Positions 43,632 to 53,261 are shown, counted from the first letter of the stretch. The stretch is DNA of 64,000 bases from an uncultured Bellilinea sp. (GCA_938040735.1 CALHYE010000007.1:62001-126000), one strand, 5' to 3'. Notes: a model not told the origin generated them from the letters alone. Made by a program: numbers and translations.

Positions 43632-45032
43632 CTAAACCTGATTAACTCTGCGTAAATGGGCAGGGAGGATGCCTTCCATTGCCCGATATTTCGCCACCGT
43701 TCGCCGAGCAACTTCATAACCCTGTTGAGCAAGCAAACGCGCCAGTTGAGAATCACTAAGGGGATTTTTTTCTCTTGAAATAATTTCCCGCAAGGCCGTC
43801 CGCACATTCAGGCTGCGGTCAAAGAAGTTCGCCAGAGGAATTATTTTTTTATTGGGCAGCTGAACTGTTTTATTGGAAACCGCCCGTGAAATGGTCGACT
43901 CGTGAACACCCAACTCCTCCGCCAGAGAAGCGCGAGTCAAAGGTTTGATAAAACGGTCACCATGTAAAATGAATTCTCGCTGAATACTGACCACTCGCTG
44001 CATCAGGCGCTGCATGGTAAAGTTCCTCTGCTGCAAGCACTTGACAAACAATGCCGCCCGCTCCAAATCATTTTTCATCCCGATGCGAGTTTCTTCACTG
44101 GCAAGCCGAGCGGCCTGCCGAAAGAGAGGATTAACTCTCAGATATCCGCGAATCGGTAGGATAATTTCAACCACCAATGGGTTTTCGGGAGAGTTGTTCA
44201 GGTAACTGATGATGATATCCGGGTGATAGTACACCTCACCGGCTTTTGGCGATGGATTTCTCACATCCCCCCAATGAGCGCGTGCCGGGAAAGGATTCAG
44301 GTTTTCACCAATGAATCGCACCGTGTCCTGAACTTGATGGTGAGTCACATTTAATTTTCGGGCAATTTCAGTATATTGACGATGGGTGAGCAAATCCATC
44401 GCCTCGGCAATGATCCGCCGGGCTAATTCAGGAGTAGATTTCGTTTCATTCAACACCTCCAGCTGCACCAACAAGGCCTCCTGTGGATTAGCCGAACCCA
44501 CGCCAACCGGTTCAGCGCGCTGGATCAGATGTTTGATACGAAGCACTTTTGAAAGCGGAACATGAAAATACTGAGCAATTTCAACCGGCGCAATGGTCAA
44601 AAATCCGTCCTCATCCAGATGGGTCAGGAAAAACGCCGCAATTCGGCGTTCCTCCCCCTCCAATTCAACCGCAATTTGCCGCAATATAAAAACGGGTAAT
44701 TCTTCCACAATCGGAGAAACGGGTTCATCGGGGATCAAATCCGTGCCTGTACCACCGGACGAGTAAAACTCTTCTCGCGGTGATACAAAAACCACCGGTT
44801 CTTCCGCCTGCATGCTGACCGGCCGGCTGCACACCGGGCATTCCCCCTGACCCGGCAATACCCGATGGCAGGTGGGGCAACGGCGTTCTTCGACCAGCTC
44901 CAAAGCCGGGTTGGTCAATTCTTGTTGAATTTGCTGATACAGTTCCCCAACCGTCTGGTTCAGGAGGGTCATCGTCTGCGTCAGATGCGCAGTTGTTACC
45001 GTGCGGATACTGGGACTTTGGATTTGAAACAT
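43632..45032 (-). CDS. rpoN: RNA polymerase sigma-54 factor with zinc-ribbon-like insertion
   Basis: The 466-residue protein has the N-terminal activator-interacting region (HLTQTMTLLNQTVGELYQ), the core-binding domain (PVGVGSANPQEALLVQL), a helix-turn-helix (near 375-395, HESTISRAVSNK) and the RpoN box ARRTVAKYR (442-450) that reads the -24 element. Between the N-terminal region and the core-binding domain it carries Cys52-X2-Cys55 and Cys65-X2-Cys68, a zinc-ribbon-like knuckle that canonical RpoN lacks. I start at the ATG at 45032, which places the family's N-terminus correctly; a longer in-frame start 120 bp upstream would add unrelated residues. It leads the operon rpoN-kinase-regulator and has its own candidate sigma-54 promoter. 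Confidence 0.92.
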   Translation of the reverse strand: MFQIQSPSIRTVTTAHLTQTMTLLNQTVGELYQQIQQELTNPALELVEERRCPTCHRVLPGQGECPVCSRPVSMQAEEPVVFVSPREEFYSSGGTGTDLIPDEPVSPIVEELPVFILRQIAVELEGEERRIAAFFLTHLDEDGFLTIAPVEIAQYFHVPLSKVLRIKHLIQRAEPVGVGSANPQEALLVQLEVLNETKSTPELARRIIAEAMDLLTHRQYTEIARKLNVTHHQVQDTVRFIGENLNPFPARAHWGDVRNPSPKAGEVYYHPDIIISYLNNSPENPLVVEIILPIRGYLRVNPLFRQAARLASEETRIGMKNDLERAALFVKCLQQRNFTMQRLMQRVVSIQREFILHGDRFIKPLTRASLAEELGVHESTISRAVSNKTVQLPNKKIIPLANFFDRSLNVRTALREIISREKNPLSDSQLARLLAQQGYEVARRTVAKYRAMEGILPAHLRRVNQV

Positions 45033-45080
45033 GATTTCACCCGGCTCCCTTAGAAGAGTATACTGATCAACCTCAATTGG

Positions 45081-45096
45081 TGCAAGTTTTATGCCA
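45081..45096 (-). promoter_or_regulatory. Sigma-54-type promoter before rpoN
   Basis: On the minus strand the sequence is TGGCATAAAACTTGCA: TGGCAT, 5 bp, TTGCA, with the GG and GC pairs 10 bp apart. Only the last base of the -24 motif differs from the site at 40471-40487. Transcription would start near 45070, about 38 nt before the rpoN ATG. This suggests autoregulation. Confidence 0.65.
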
Positions 45097-45140
45097 GAGC
45101 AATTTACCCCAAACATGGTAGAATTTCGATTGGAAATTGG

Positions 45141-46508
45141 ATGATGAAGCAAATCATAGTGATCGGTGGTGGATTAGCCGGCAGTGAAGCGGCCTGGCAG
45201 GCAGCCGAATTGGGCTGCGAAGTCTTCCTTTACGAAATGCGCCCGGATATTCAAACCGGCGCGCATGTAAGCGGCTATCTTGCCGAACTGGTCTGTTCCA
45301 ACTCGCTGGGCTCAAACTTAATTGACCGCGCTTCCGGCTTGCTGAAAGAGGAAATCCGCCGTTTGGGTTCTTTACTGCTCCAATGTGCCGAAGCCACTGC
45401 ATTACCGGCAGGTGGAGCATTGGCCGTTGACCGCCATGCCTTTGCCAGCATGGTCACCGAGCGGATTATCCATCATCCCCGCATCCATCTCATCCGACAG
45501 GAAGTAAAGACCCTCCCTGCCGGTATCGTAGTCATTGCCAGCGGTCCGCTCACCTCGCCTGCACTGGCAGAGTCCATTCAAAACTTCAGCGGAGAAAATC
45601 GCCTGTTTTTTTACGACGCAATTGCTCCAATTGTTGATGTGAACTCAATTGACTTCTCGATTGCTTTCAAAGCCTCGCGCTATGGAATTGGTGAGGAACA
45701 AGCAGGGGATTACATCAATTGTCCTCTGAACCGCGATGAATATTTTGCATTTGTAGAGGCGTTACGCAGCGCTCAACGGATTTCATTGCGTGAATTTGAA
45801 AAAGAGGTTGAAGCCGGCGTTCGCGCTGGCATGGAACGCTTCTTTGAAGGCTGTTTACCGGTCGAAATCCTTGCTCAAAGAGGGGATCTGGCGCTGGCTT
45901 ACGGCCCGATGCGGCCGGTCGGTCTGAAAGACCCGCGCACCGGCAAACGCCCCTTTGCCGTGGTTCAGTTGCGGCAAGACAATCTGGCTGGTACGCTCTA
46001 TAATCTGGTCGGCTTCCAAACCAATCTAACTTTCCCGGAGCAAAAACGGGTCTTGCGCATGATCCCCGGTCTGCAAAATGCTGAGTTCGTCCGCTACGGT
46101 CAAATGCACCGCAACACATTCATCGCCTCGCCGCTTCTGCTTAAGCCATCCTTGCAGGCTCGTCAGCGGGAAAACCTTTTGTTTGCCGGACAGATTACCG
46201 GCGTTGAGGGCTACATGGGTAATATTGCTACCGGCTTGCTGGCAGGAATGAATGCCGCCAGACTGGCTCAGGGTCAGCCGGCTCTAACCCTGCCGCAAAC
46301 CACCATGTTGGGAGCGTTGTGTCATTATGTCACCCATGCTTCGATGAAAGACTTCCAACCGATGAAAGCCAATTTTGGCATCTTGCCTGAACTTCCAGAA
46401 CCCATTAAAGGCAAGCGCGCCCGCGCTCAAGCATATGCTGAACGTTCGCTGCGGGATTTACAAAACTTTTTTGAAGAATCGGGGATTAAAACAGTTACAA
46501 CACCATGA
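45141..46508 (+). CDS. trmFO: Methylenetetrahydrofolate-tRNA-(uracil-5-)-methyltransferase
   Basis: This 455-residue flavoprotein methylates U54 of tRNA using methylenetetrahydrofolate. It starts with the FAD-binding [13 protein letters not shown], followed by [21 protein letters not shown], in which Cys52 corresponds to an active-site cysteine; a second conserved one lies in [12 protein letters not shown] near residue 235. Further hallmarks are [20 protein letters not shown] and the [12 protein letters not shown] near the end. It diverges from rpoN, with about 108 bp between starts. It overlaps the peptidase start by 4 bp (ATGA). Confidence 0.95.
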   Translation: MMKQIIVIGGGLAGSEAAWQAAELGCEVFLYEMRPDIQTGAHVSGYLAELVCSNSLGSNLIDRASGLLKEEIRRLGSLLLQCAEATALPAGGALAVDRHAFASMVTERIIHHPRIHLIRQEVKTLPAGIVVIASGPLTSPALAESIQNFSGENRLFFYDAIAPIVDVNSIDFSIAFKASRYGIGEEQAGDYINCPLNRDEYFAFVEALRSAQRISLREFEKEVEAGVRAGMERFFEGCLPVEILAQRGDLALAYGPMRPVGLKDPRTGKRPFAVVQLRQDNLAGTLYNLVGFQTNLTFPEQKRVLRMIPGLQNAEFVRYGQMHRNTFIASPLLLKPSLQARQRENLLFAGQITGVEGYMGNIATGLLAGMNAARLAQGQPALTLPQTTMLGALCHYVTHASMKDFQPMKANFGILPELPEPIKGKRARAQAYAERSLRDLQNFFEESGIKTVTTP

Positions 46509-47401
46509 AAAAATCTCCCTTTCACGCCCTTGCCCTATTGATAATTTTTCTGATCAGCGGCTTGCTGATCAGCGATTGGTTTGGCGAAAACCCTTCCCCT
46601 GTCTTCCGCTTTGATAAAACCCGCGCCTTCAAAGAGGTAGAAGTACAGCTGTCCTTCGGCGCTCGCACTCCCGGCAGTCAGGCGCATCAGGCAACGATCG
46701 AGTACATTATTGAGCAAACCCAAAATGCCGGGTGGCAGTTAGAATTACACCAAACCCAGCGCATGGGACACCCAATTACGAATGTGATTGCAAAGCGGCT
46801 CAATCCAGGGGCTAAACAAATCATCCTTGGCGCACACTATGATTCACGCTTCTTCAGCGATCAAGATGCCGACCTTTTGCAGCGCAATCAACCCGTCCCC
46901 GGCGCAAACGACGGCGCATCGGGTGTGGCTGTGTTACTGGAACTAGCGCGCAGCCTGCCGCCCGATTTACCCATTGAAATCTGGCTGGTGTTTTTCGATG
47001 CAGAAGATCAGGGAAATATCGCCGGTTGGGACTGGATCTTGGGTTCTCGAGCATTTGTGGAAGAGATTACCATTAATCCAACCGCGGTCGTCATTTTGGA
47101 TATGATCGGGGATGCTGACCTGAACATCTACCTGGAAAGAAATTCTGACCCGCAACTTGCCAATCAAATTTGGGAAACAGCACGCTCATTGGGATTTGAA
47201 AAGTACTTTATCCCCCAATATAAATACAGCATCCTTGATGATCACACTCCCTTTTTAGAGCGAGGATTTCCGGCAGTTGATGTCATTGACTTTGACTATG
47301 CTTATTGGCACACCCGGCAAGATACTCTTGATAAAGTATCGGCAGAAAGTCTGGGTATCATTGGAGAGACCATCCATCACTGGTTAACCGCATATGAATA
47401 A
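46505..47401 (+). CDS. M28 family peptidase/glutaminyl cyclase-like, membrane-anchored
   Basis: The 298-residue protein has an N-terminal membrane helix ([19 protein letters not shown]) which is either an uncleaved anchor or a signal peptide, so the rest acts outside the cytoplasm. The zinc-binding residues of the M28 fold are visible: GAHYDSR (His and Asp), [16 protein letters not shown] (Glu/Asp) and LDMIGDAD, plus [10 protein letters not shown] as the last His. The DAEDQG form is closest to the glutaminyl-peptide cyclotransferase branch of the family. It is coupled to trmFO by an ATGA overlap; no functional link is evident. Confidence 0.85.
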   Translation: MKKSPFHALALLIIFLISGLLISDWFGENPSPVFRFDKTRAFKEVEVQLSFGARTPGSQAHQATIEYIIEQTQNAGWQLELHQTQRMGHPITNVIAKRLNPGAKQIILGAHYDSRFFSDQDADLLQRNQPVPGANDGASGVAVLLELARSLPPDLPIEIWLVFFDAEDQGNIAGWDWILGSRAFVEEITINPTAVVILDMIGDADLNIYLERNSDPQLANQIWETARSLGFEKYFIPQYKYSILDDHTPFLERGFPAVDVIDFDYAYWHTRQDTLDKVSAESLGIIGETIHHWLTAYE

Positions 47402-47441
47402 CTCTTGGTAAAAATCCCAAAAATAGCATAAACTTAACTCG

Positions 47442-48692
47442 ATGAACGAATTGGAATTGCTCAGAACCATTAAACCGGTCTGGATCAATCGTGTACTTCA
47501 ATCCATGGCACGCGGGGCGGGATTACGCGATGACCTTCGTATACAGGTTGAATCCTTTTTCACCAAACTTGAACAGGCCGTAGAAACCGGAGATCCGGCC
47601 TGGTTGGATTCTGTACTGACCGACTGGTCGCTTTCATTGACACTCACCGACCTGGAAGTGAGCGCAAGCAGCTTATTAAAATTCACCATTCTGCTTCAAC
47701 AAATCACCATCGAAACCTGTCAGGAAGTCCTTGACGAAACTCAAGCGTTGGGGCTTGTGATCAATATTTTGCCCCTATTCAACTACATTATTGAAAAAAG
47801 CGCCGTCCTGGAGATGGAAGCCAAAGTGAGCCATCTCACCGCTCAACTGGAACAGACTCGCCAGAATTTAGAAAAACTGGATAAAAGCAAATCTGACTTC
47901 ATCGCAGTTGCCGCCCACGAGCTAAAAACACCGCTCACCCTGATTGAGGGTTATACCGCCATGCTGCGTGAAATGCTAGAGCAGCAAAACGGTTTGAAGG
48001 ACTATTGTGCCATGGTGGATGGCATTTCCAATGGTGCGCGCCGCCTGCGGACCATCATTGACGACATGATTGATGTTTCTCTCATTGATAATCGTTTGCT
48101 TAGCCTCAACATACAACCGGTTTGGATCAATCGTTTACTCCAGTTACTTCAAGCCGAATTGCAATCTGCGCTTCAGGAACGTCATCAATCGTTAATCATC
48201 CATCCATTTGCCGGTTACGAAGAATTAACCTTCGGCGATCCCGAGAGGCTTTTACAGGTTTTCCGAAACGTGGTCGTTAATGCCATTAAGTTCACACCCG
48301 ACCATGGCAAAATTATCATCCATGGGCGCAAATTACCCGGTTTTATTGAGGTCGCCATCACCGATGAAGGTATCGGCATTGATGCGGAAGATCAATTAAT
48401 CATCTTCGAGAAATTTTCTCGCATTGGCAATGTCGCTCTCCACTCAAGCGGTAAGACCAAATTCAAAGGCGGCGGCCCGGGTCTGGGATTGCACATTGCC
48501 AAAGGCATTATCGAAGCCCATGGGGGCGCTATCTGGGTGGAATCCAACGGCTACGATGAAGAAAAATGCCCGGGTTCCACTTTTCACATCCTTGTGCCAC
48601 ATCACATTGAACCGCCCGACCTGAAAACTGCGCGACTTTTTGCATCTTTGCTAACCCCCACCAACAAAACGGAAGCCTATGAATCACAATAA
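47442..48692 (+). CDS. Soluble histidine kinase with RsbR-like N-terminal domain
   Basis: The 416-residue protein has an N-terminal helical domain (1-120) that resembles the RsbR/RsbRD sensor of stress signalling, a coiled coil (about 122-150, AKVSHLTAQLEQTRQNLEKL), then HisKA with His159 in AVAAHELKTPLTLIEG and an HATPase domain with NVVVNAIKFTPDHG, DEGIGID and GPGLGLHIAKGI. No membrane helix is visible, so it responds to a cytoplasmic signal. No response regulator adjoins it, so it is an orphan. Its last 14 bp overlap the aminotransferase start. Confidence 0.88.
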   Translation: MNELELLRTIKPVWINRVLQSMARGAGLRDDLRIQVESFFTKLEQAVETGDPAWLDSVLTDWSLSLTLTDLEVSASSLLKFTILLQQITIETCQEVLDETQALGLVINILPLFNYIIEKSAVLEMEAKVSHLTAQLEQTRQNLEKLDKSKSDFIAVAAHELKTPLTLIEGYTAMLREMLEQQNGLKDYCAMVDGISNGARRLRTIIDDMIDVSLIDNRLLSLNIQPVWINRLLQLLQAELQSALQERHQSLIIHPFAGYEELTFGDPERLLQVFRNVVVNAIKFTPDHGKIIIHGRKLPGFIEVAITDEGIGIDAEDQLIIFEKFSRIGNVALHSSGKTKFKGGGPGLGLHIAKGIIEAHGGAIWVESNGYDEEKCPGSTFHILVPHHIEPPDLKTARLFASLLTPTNKTEAYESQ

Positions 48693-49866
48693 GTCCATCT
48701 TTCGTCCGGCTGACCGAATTGCATCGTTCAAGCCCTACTTCTTTGCCAGTCTGAGCCAAAAAATTGCGGAGCTCAAGGCTCTTGGCATGGATGTGATCCG
48801 CATTGACATGGGATCTCCCGACCTGCCGCCAGCGGATTTCATCACCGAAGCGTTAATTTCCACCGCCCGCCGTCCCGATGCCCATGGGTACACCCCTAAT
48901 GGGGGCACGCTAGCATTTCGCAGAGCCATTGCAGCCTACTACGCCAACCGCTTTCAGGTTGATTTAGATCCGCAAAAAGAAACCATTGCTCTGCTGGGCT
49001 CCAAAGAGGGCATCTTCAATCTCACTCAAGTATGCATCAATCCCGGCGATATTGTGTTGGTACCTAACCCCGGTTATCCGGTTTATCAATCCAGCGCCAT
49101 CATAGCCGGCGGTCAAATTTATCCAATGCCGCTGCTGTGGGAAAATCATTTCCTGCCTGATCTGGATTCTATTCCCGAATGGGTGCTGGAACGAGCCCGA
49201 TTGATGTGGCTGAACTACCCCAACAACCCCACCGGAGCCGTTGCAAAGGTTGAATTTTTTGAAAAAGCGGTGGCATTCGCCCATAAACATCAAATTTTGA
49301 TTGCTCATGATGCGCCCTATGTGGACATTTGCTTCGACGGCTATAAAGCCCCCAGCATTTTACAAGTTTCGGGTGCGAAAGAGGTGACCATCGAGTTCAA
49401 TTCTTTGTCAAAAACTTACAATATGGCAGGCTGGCGCTTAGGAATGGCGGTTGGCAACCCAGAGGTCATCCGCTACCTGCATACCTATAAAAGCCAGATG
49501 GATTCCTCTCACTTTGAAGCCATTTTACAGGCCGGCGCTGTTGCCCTTACTGGCGATCAATCCTGGCTGGAAGAACGCAATCAAATTTACCAATACCGAA
49601 GAGATATTGCCCTGAGCGGCTTGCGCGAAGCCGGTTTTACGGTAGAAACTCCGCCAGCCGCCATTTACATTTGGGCACACCTGCCGGCTGGTCACTCCGA
49701 CAGCGCCGCCTTTTGTTCTCAATTGTTAGAAGAAACCGGCGTCAGCGTTACGCCGGGGGTTGTTTATGGCAAATTCGGGGAAGGGTACGTCCGCATATCT
49801 CTGGGTGTTCCCACCGACCGCTTGAAGGAAGCCATAGACCGTATCATTAACTGGCTGAAAAAATAA
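48679..49866 (+). CDS. Class I/II aminotransferase, DapL-like
   Basis: This 395-residue PLP enzyme has the family motifs LGSKEGIFNL, PGYPVYQSSA, WLNYPNNPTGA, SLSKTYNMAGWRLG with PLP-binding Lys245, and the C-terminal GEGYVRISLGVP. Its sequence resembles the LL-diaminopimelate aminotransferase branch, which makes LL-DAP in one step and is known from Chloroflexota. Aspartate or aromatic aminotransferase relatives are possible alternatives. It lies 18 bp before hflX on the same strand. Confidence 0.8.
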   Translation: MNHNKSIFRPADRIASFKPYFFASLSQKIAELKALGMDVIRIDMGSPDLPPADFITEALISTARRPDAHGYTPNGGTLAFRRAIAAYYANRFQVDLDPQKETIALLGSKEGIFNLTQVCINPGDIVLVPNPGYPVYQSSAIIAGGQIYPMPLLWENHFLPDLDSIPEWVLERARLMWLNYPNNPTGAVAKVEFFEKAVAFAHKHQILIAHDAPYVDICFDGYKAPSILQVSGAKEVTIEFNSLSKTYNMAGWRLGMAVGNPEVIRYLHTYKSQMDSSHFEAILQAGAVALTGDQSWLEERNQIYQYRRDIALSGLREAGFTVETPPAAIYIWAHLPAGHSDSAAFCSQLLEETGVSVTPGVVYGKFGEGYVRISLGVPTDRLKEAIDRIINWLKK

Positions 49867-49884
49867 GAGAAAATAACGAACCCA

Positions 49885-51228
49885 ATGGCAAAAAAGATAG
49901 CTGAACCTACTCAACCGCCGCGCGAACGCGCCATTCTTGTCGGAGTGGACTTATCCGGCGACCCCGGTTTACTCCCCTTAGAAGATTCATTGGCCGAACT
50001 GGCTCTCTTGGCAGATACGGCAGAAGTCGAAATCCTCGGTGAAATAACCCAGCATTTGGACAAGCCCAATCCGGATACCTTTATCGGTTCCGGCAAAGTC
50101 GAAGAGATTAAGATGCTGGTCGAGGAAACTCAAGCCGATCTGGTCATTTTTGACACTGAACTGTCGCCCCGTCATCAAAGAGAATTGGAAGAGCGATTTG
50201 GTGATCAGGTACGGGTAATTGATCGCACGGCGCTGATACTGGACATTTTCGCTCGTCATGCCAATACCCGTGAGGGCATTTTACAGGTCGAACTGGCTTA
50301 CTACGAGTACCGCCTGCCCCGGCTCACCAGAGCCTGGACGCACCTCGCCCGCCAAACCGGCGGCGGAGGTGGCCGAACGGGTTCAACCGGCGGGGTCGGC
50401 TTACGCGGCCCGGGCGAAACCCAATTGGAAGTTGACCGTCGCGAGATTCGCCGACGCATTGCCCGCTTGAAGGAAGAATTGGAAAAGGTGCGCGCTCACC
50501 GCCAGCGTTATCGTGAGCAGCGCCGCCGCTCCAATATTCCGATTGTAGCGCTGGTAGGATATACCAATGCTGGCAAATCCACCCTGTTGAACACCCTTGC
50601 CAAAGCGGATGTGTATGTTGCCGATCAATTATTCGCCACATTAGATCCAACCACCCGTCGGGTTGAATTGCCCGGAGGTCATACCGTCCTTTTTACCGAT
50701 ACCGTCGGATTCATTCAAAAATTACCCACTCAATTAATTGCCGCCTTTCGGGCAACCCTTGAAGAGATCACCGAAGCCGACTTGCTGCTTCACGTATTGG
50801 ATGTGACTCATCCGAATGCCTGGGAACAATGGAAAGCCGTTCAACAGACTCTTCTGGACATTGGCTGTGAAGATATTCCAACGATTACCGCATTGAACAA
50901 AGTTGACCGGATATCCGATACTGAAGCGATTCGCAGCGCTTTAGGTCAATTCACCAGTTCGGTCGCAATCTCCGCAAAAACAGGCGAAGGGCTTTCCAAT
51001 TTACTTCGTGAAGTTGAGAACATTTTGTTCGAGAACTTTGCGCCAATCACGGTTTATATCCCTTACCGCGAAGGACAGTTAATTGCTCAATTCCACGAGT
51101 TTGGCAAAGTAGAAGAGAGCCAACCTTTTGGAGAATACATCAAGATCAAAGGCTCGCTGCCAGGACGATTATTAAGCGCCTACCGGCCATACCTCAAGCG
51201 CCCAACCCCTGTAAAAAGCGAGGCTTAA
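49885..51228 (+). CDS. hflX: Ribosome-associated GTPase HflX
   Basis: The 447-residue protein has the HflX N-terminal domain (FIGSGKVEEIKMLV, LSPRHQRELEE, RTALILDIFARHANT), the glycine-rich linker GGGGGRTGSTGGVGLRGPGE and a coiled coil, then the GTPase domain: G1 GYTNAGKST, G3 DTVGF, G4 NKVD. HflX binds the 50S subunit and splits stalled ribosomes under stress. Length and order are typical. A small membrane protein gene follows after 7 bp and probably shares its transcript. Confidence 0.94.
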   Translation: MAKKIAEPTQPPRERAILVGVDLSGDPGLLPLEDSLAELALLADTAEVEILGEITQHLDKPNPDTFIGSGKVEEIKMLVEETQADLVIFDTELSPRHQRELEERFGDQVRVIDRTALILDIFARHANTREGILQVELAYYEYRLPRLTRAWTHLARQTGGGGGRTGSTGGVGLRGPGETQLEVDRREIRRRIARLKEELEKVRAHRQRYREQRRRSNIPIVALVGYTNAGKSTLLNTLAKADVYVADQLFATLDPTTRRVELPGGHTVLFTDTVGFIQKLPTQLIAAFRATLEEITEADLLLHVLDVTHPNAWEQWKAVQQTLLDIGCEDIPTITALNKVDRISDTEAIRSALGQFTSSVAISAKTGEGLSNLLREVENILFENFAPITVYIPYREGQLIAQFHEFGKVEESQPFGEYIKIKGSLPGRLLSAYRPYLKRPTPVKSEA

Positions 51229-51235
51229 GGAGCAC

Positions 51236-51445
51236 ATGCTGGAAAAACTCTCGCAATTTCTGGATAAAGTTTCTTCCTTTCTGGCAAATCGTAAGGGGTT
51301 GTTGCCGTTGTTGGGGTTAATTTTGATCCTTCTTAATTTCATCATGCAGTTTTTCTTGAACGGCTGGTTGGTTGAAAGCGATTTATTCTTACACCTTGGT
51401 CTAATACTGGCAATCATCGGTTTTATGCTCGCCTGGGCGCTTTAA
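51236..51445 (+). CDS. Small two-helix membrane protein
   Basis: The 69-residue protein has two hydrophobic helices (about 20-41 and 49-68) after a short amphipathic N-terminus. No family is recognised. It lies 7 bp after hflX, with GGAG spaced about 5 bp before the ATG, and a clear terminator follows it, so it is probably a real gene at the end of the hflX transcript. Confidence 0.6.
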   Translation: MLEKLSQFLDKVSSFLANRKGLLPLLGLILILLNFIMQFFLNGWLVESDLFLHLGLILAIIGFMLAWAL

Positions 51446-51453
51446 TCACTGCA

Positions 51454-51483
51454 AAAAGGCTGCCCCAAAAGGCAGCCTTTTCT
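51454..51483. terminator. Bidirectional terminator after the hflX transcript
   Basis: AAAAGGCTGCC (51454-51464) pairs with GGCAGCCTTTT (51471-51481) over 11 bp with a 6-nt loop. It also serves rpmF, which converges from the other side. Confidence 0.85.
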
Positions 51484-51508
51484 AAGATTTCACCTAACAG
51501 ACTTTGAG

Positions 51509-51706
51509 TTATTTCTTTTTCTCAGCCTTTTCCATACTGATAATTTCACGACCCTGATAATAGCCGCAATTGGGGCAAACGGTATGAGGCAGCCGCATCT
51601 CTCCACACTGGCTGCATTGTACCAAGTTGGTATTCTGCAGCGCGTCGTGAGCTCGCCGACGGTCGCGCCGTCCTTTCGAAAGTTTCCGCTTTGGAAGTGG
51701 TACCAT
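51509..51706 (-). CDS. rpmF: 50S ribosomal protein L32
   Basis: This 65-residue protein has the L32 start MVPLPKRKLSKGRRDRRRAHDAL and a zinc-ribbon of four Cys in VQCSQCGEMRLPHTVCPNCGYY. The ATG at 51706 gives the family's N-terminus and has AGGAG upstream; a longer in-frame start is not needed. It is a single gene behind a clear sigma-70 promoter. Confidence 0.97.
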   Translation of the reverse strand: MVPLPKRKLSKGRRDRRRAHDALQNTNLVQCSQCGEMRLPHTVCPNCGYYQGREIISMEKAEKKK

Positions 51707-51768
51707 TCCTGTTACTCCTATCTTCGATAGCCGAATTTCGGCAAAATCCCTGCTCAAAAAGCCGCATT

Positions 51769-51798
51769 ATTGTACCTTCACCCATTTAGAACTGTCAA
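51769..51798 (-). promoter_or_regulatory. Sigma-70 promoter of rpmF
   Basis: On the minus strand, a perfect TTGACA (51798-51793) and TACAAT (51774-51769) are 18 bp apart. The RNA start should lie near 51762, about 55 nt before the ATG. Confidence 0.75.
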
Positions 51799-51862
51799 GT
51801 AAAAATTCGTAAATCGCTCATGGAAGTGAATAGCGTCCCTACCAAACCTGTGCTAATAGGAG

Positions 51863-51895
51863 TATAATCTCCTTCATCGCCAGCGGAGCGCTGGC
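51863..51895 (+). promoter_or_regulatory. secD 5' region: -10 box and hairpin
   Basis: TATAAT (51863-51868) lies 56 bp before the ATG of secD. The resulting leader would contain a 6-bp hairpin (GCCAGC 51879-51884 with GCTGGC 51890-51895, 5-nt loop) ahead of the ribosome site GGAGG (51909-51913). The rest of the 51707-51923 gap shows nothing else except the rpmF promoter. Confidence 0.45.
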
Positions 51896-51923
51896 ATTTG
51901 CATGAATCGGAGGCCTGGCATTA

Positions 51924-53261
51924 ATGAATCGTCGTCTTGTCAACTTGATCATCATTCTTCTAATTTTTGCTCTGGCAATCTGGATCGATCTGCCGAATAA
52001 TCCGGGAATTAAGATCGGCGCTTTTGAAAAGAAATTTGAAACCGTACTCGGTTTGGATCTGCGGGGAGGGATGCAGGTCATTCTAAGCGTCCCACCCGAA
52101 ATTACCGTTACCCAACAAAATTTACAGGATGCTGCCACCATTCTGGAAAATCGCTCCAATGCCTTGGGGGTCAGTGAAGTGGTATTCCAAACAGCCGGCG
52201 AACGAATCATCGTTGGTGAATTTCCCGGCGCCACAGACGCCGAAGAAGTCATCAATCCGATTCGGCAGGTCGGTCAACTGGAATTTGTTGACACGGGAAA
52301 CACTCCCCTACCCCCCGGTACCGAAATTTTGACCGATTTTGGATTAGCCGAACCAGTTACTCAGCCAACGGAAGAGGATGGCAAGATTCGCTATCACACC
52401 ATCCTCACCGGCAAAGATTTGAAATCGGTGGGGGTGGTGCGCGGTCAATTGAACGAATACGAAGTAGCCATTGAATTCAATCCAGATGCCGGTAAAATTT
52501 TTGAAGAATGGACCACCCGAAATGTTGGCAAATACTTAACCATCGTTTTGGATAAAAAAGTCATCTCTTCACCGGTAATCGAACAGCCCATCAAGGACGG
52601 TCAAGGGGTCATTCGAGGTGGTTTCACGGCCGAGAGCGCCAATTCCCTCGCCGTTCAGTTACGTTACGGTTCGCTGCCGATTCCGCTAAATATTGAGCAG
52701 ATTCGCGTCATCGGCCCGACCCTTGGTCAGGATTCGCTAGAAAAATCCTTAATGGCTGGTCTGATTGGTTTCTCGATTGTGATGTTATTCATGGCAATTT
52801 ATTACCGCGTGCCCGGTATCGTTGCCGATTTAGCATTGATTTTCTACGCACTGCTGACTTTTGCAATTTTCAAGGCCATTCCGGTGACCCTCACCCTGCC
52901 GGGGATTGCGGGTTTCCTGCTAAGCACGGGAGCGGCATTAGACGCCAATATTCTTATTTTTGAACGATTGAAAGAAGAACTGCGCAACGGTCGAACCATT
53001 CGCCAGGCAATTGATCTTGGCTGGCGGCGCGCCTGGCCTTCCATCCGTGATTCGAACATCGCCGCACTAATCACCAGCGGCATCCTCTTCTGGTTCGGTT
53101 CGGCATTCGGAGCCAGTTTTGTCAAGGGCTTTGCTCTGACTCTTGCTTTAGGCGTCGCGGTCAGTCTGTTCACGGCTTTGTTTGTCACCCGTACATTGTT
53201 AAGTCTGTTCCTTGAGTCGATCAAGGAGCCCGAAAAACGTCCCGAATTGTTCGGAATATAG
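51924..53261 (+). CDS. secD: Protein translocase subunit SecD
   Basis: The 445-residue protein has one N-terminal helix, a large extracytoplasmic region with [15 protein letters not shown] and [13 protein letters not shown], and a five-helix RND-type domain at the end with [19 protein letters not shown] (the conserved D-x-N-ILIFER segment). It works with SecF to drive the last steps of Sec translocation with the proton/sodium gradient. It is followed 11 bp later by secF and is slightly shorter than many SecD. Confidence 0.96.
   Translation: MNRRLVNLIIILLIFALAIWIDLPNNPGIKIGAFEKKFETVLGLDLRGGMQVILSVPPEITVTQQNLQDAATILENRSNALGVSEVVFQTAGERIIVGEFPGATDAEEVINPIRQVGQLEFVDTGNTPLPPGTEILTDFGLAEPVTQPTEEDGKIRYHTILTGKDLKSVGVVRGQLNEYEVAIEFNPDAGKIFEEWTTRNVGKYLTIVLDKKVISSPVIEQPIKDGQGVIRGGFTAESANSLAVQLRYGSLPIPLNIEQIRVIGPTLGQDSLEKSLMAGLIGFSIVMLFMAIYYRVPGIVADLALIFYALLTFAIFKAIPVTLTLPGIAGFLLSTGAALDANILIFERLKEELRNGRTIRQAIDLGWRRAWPSIRDSNIAALITSGILFWFGSAFGASFVKGFALTLALGVAVSLFTALFVTRTLLSLFLESIKEPEKRPELFGI

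Noticed and set aside
45033-45152. N-terminal extension of RpoN by 40 residues
   Set aside because: It would run through the proposed sigma-54 promoter and past the family's normal N-terminus; the ATG at 45032 gives a standard start.
51891-51903. Sigma-54 site before secD (TGGCATTTGCAT)
   Set aside because: The GG and GC pairs are only 5 bp apart rather than 10.
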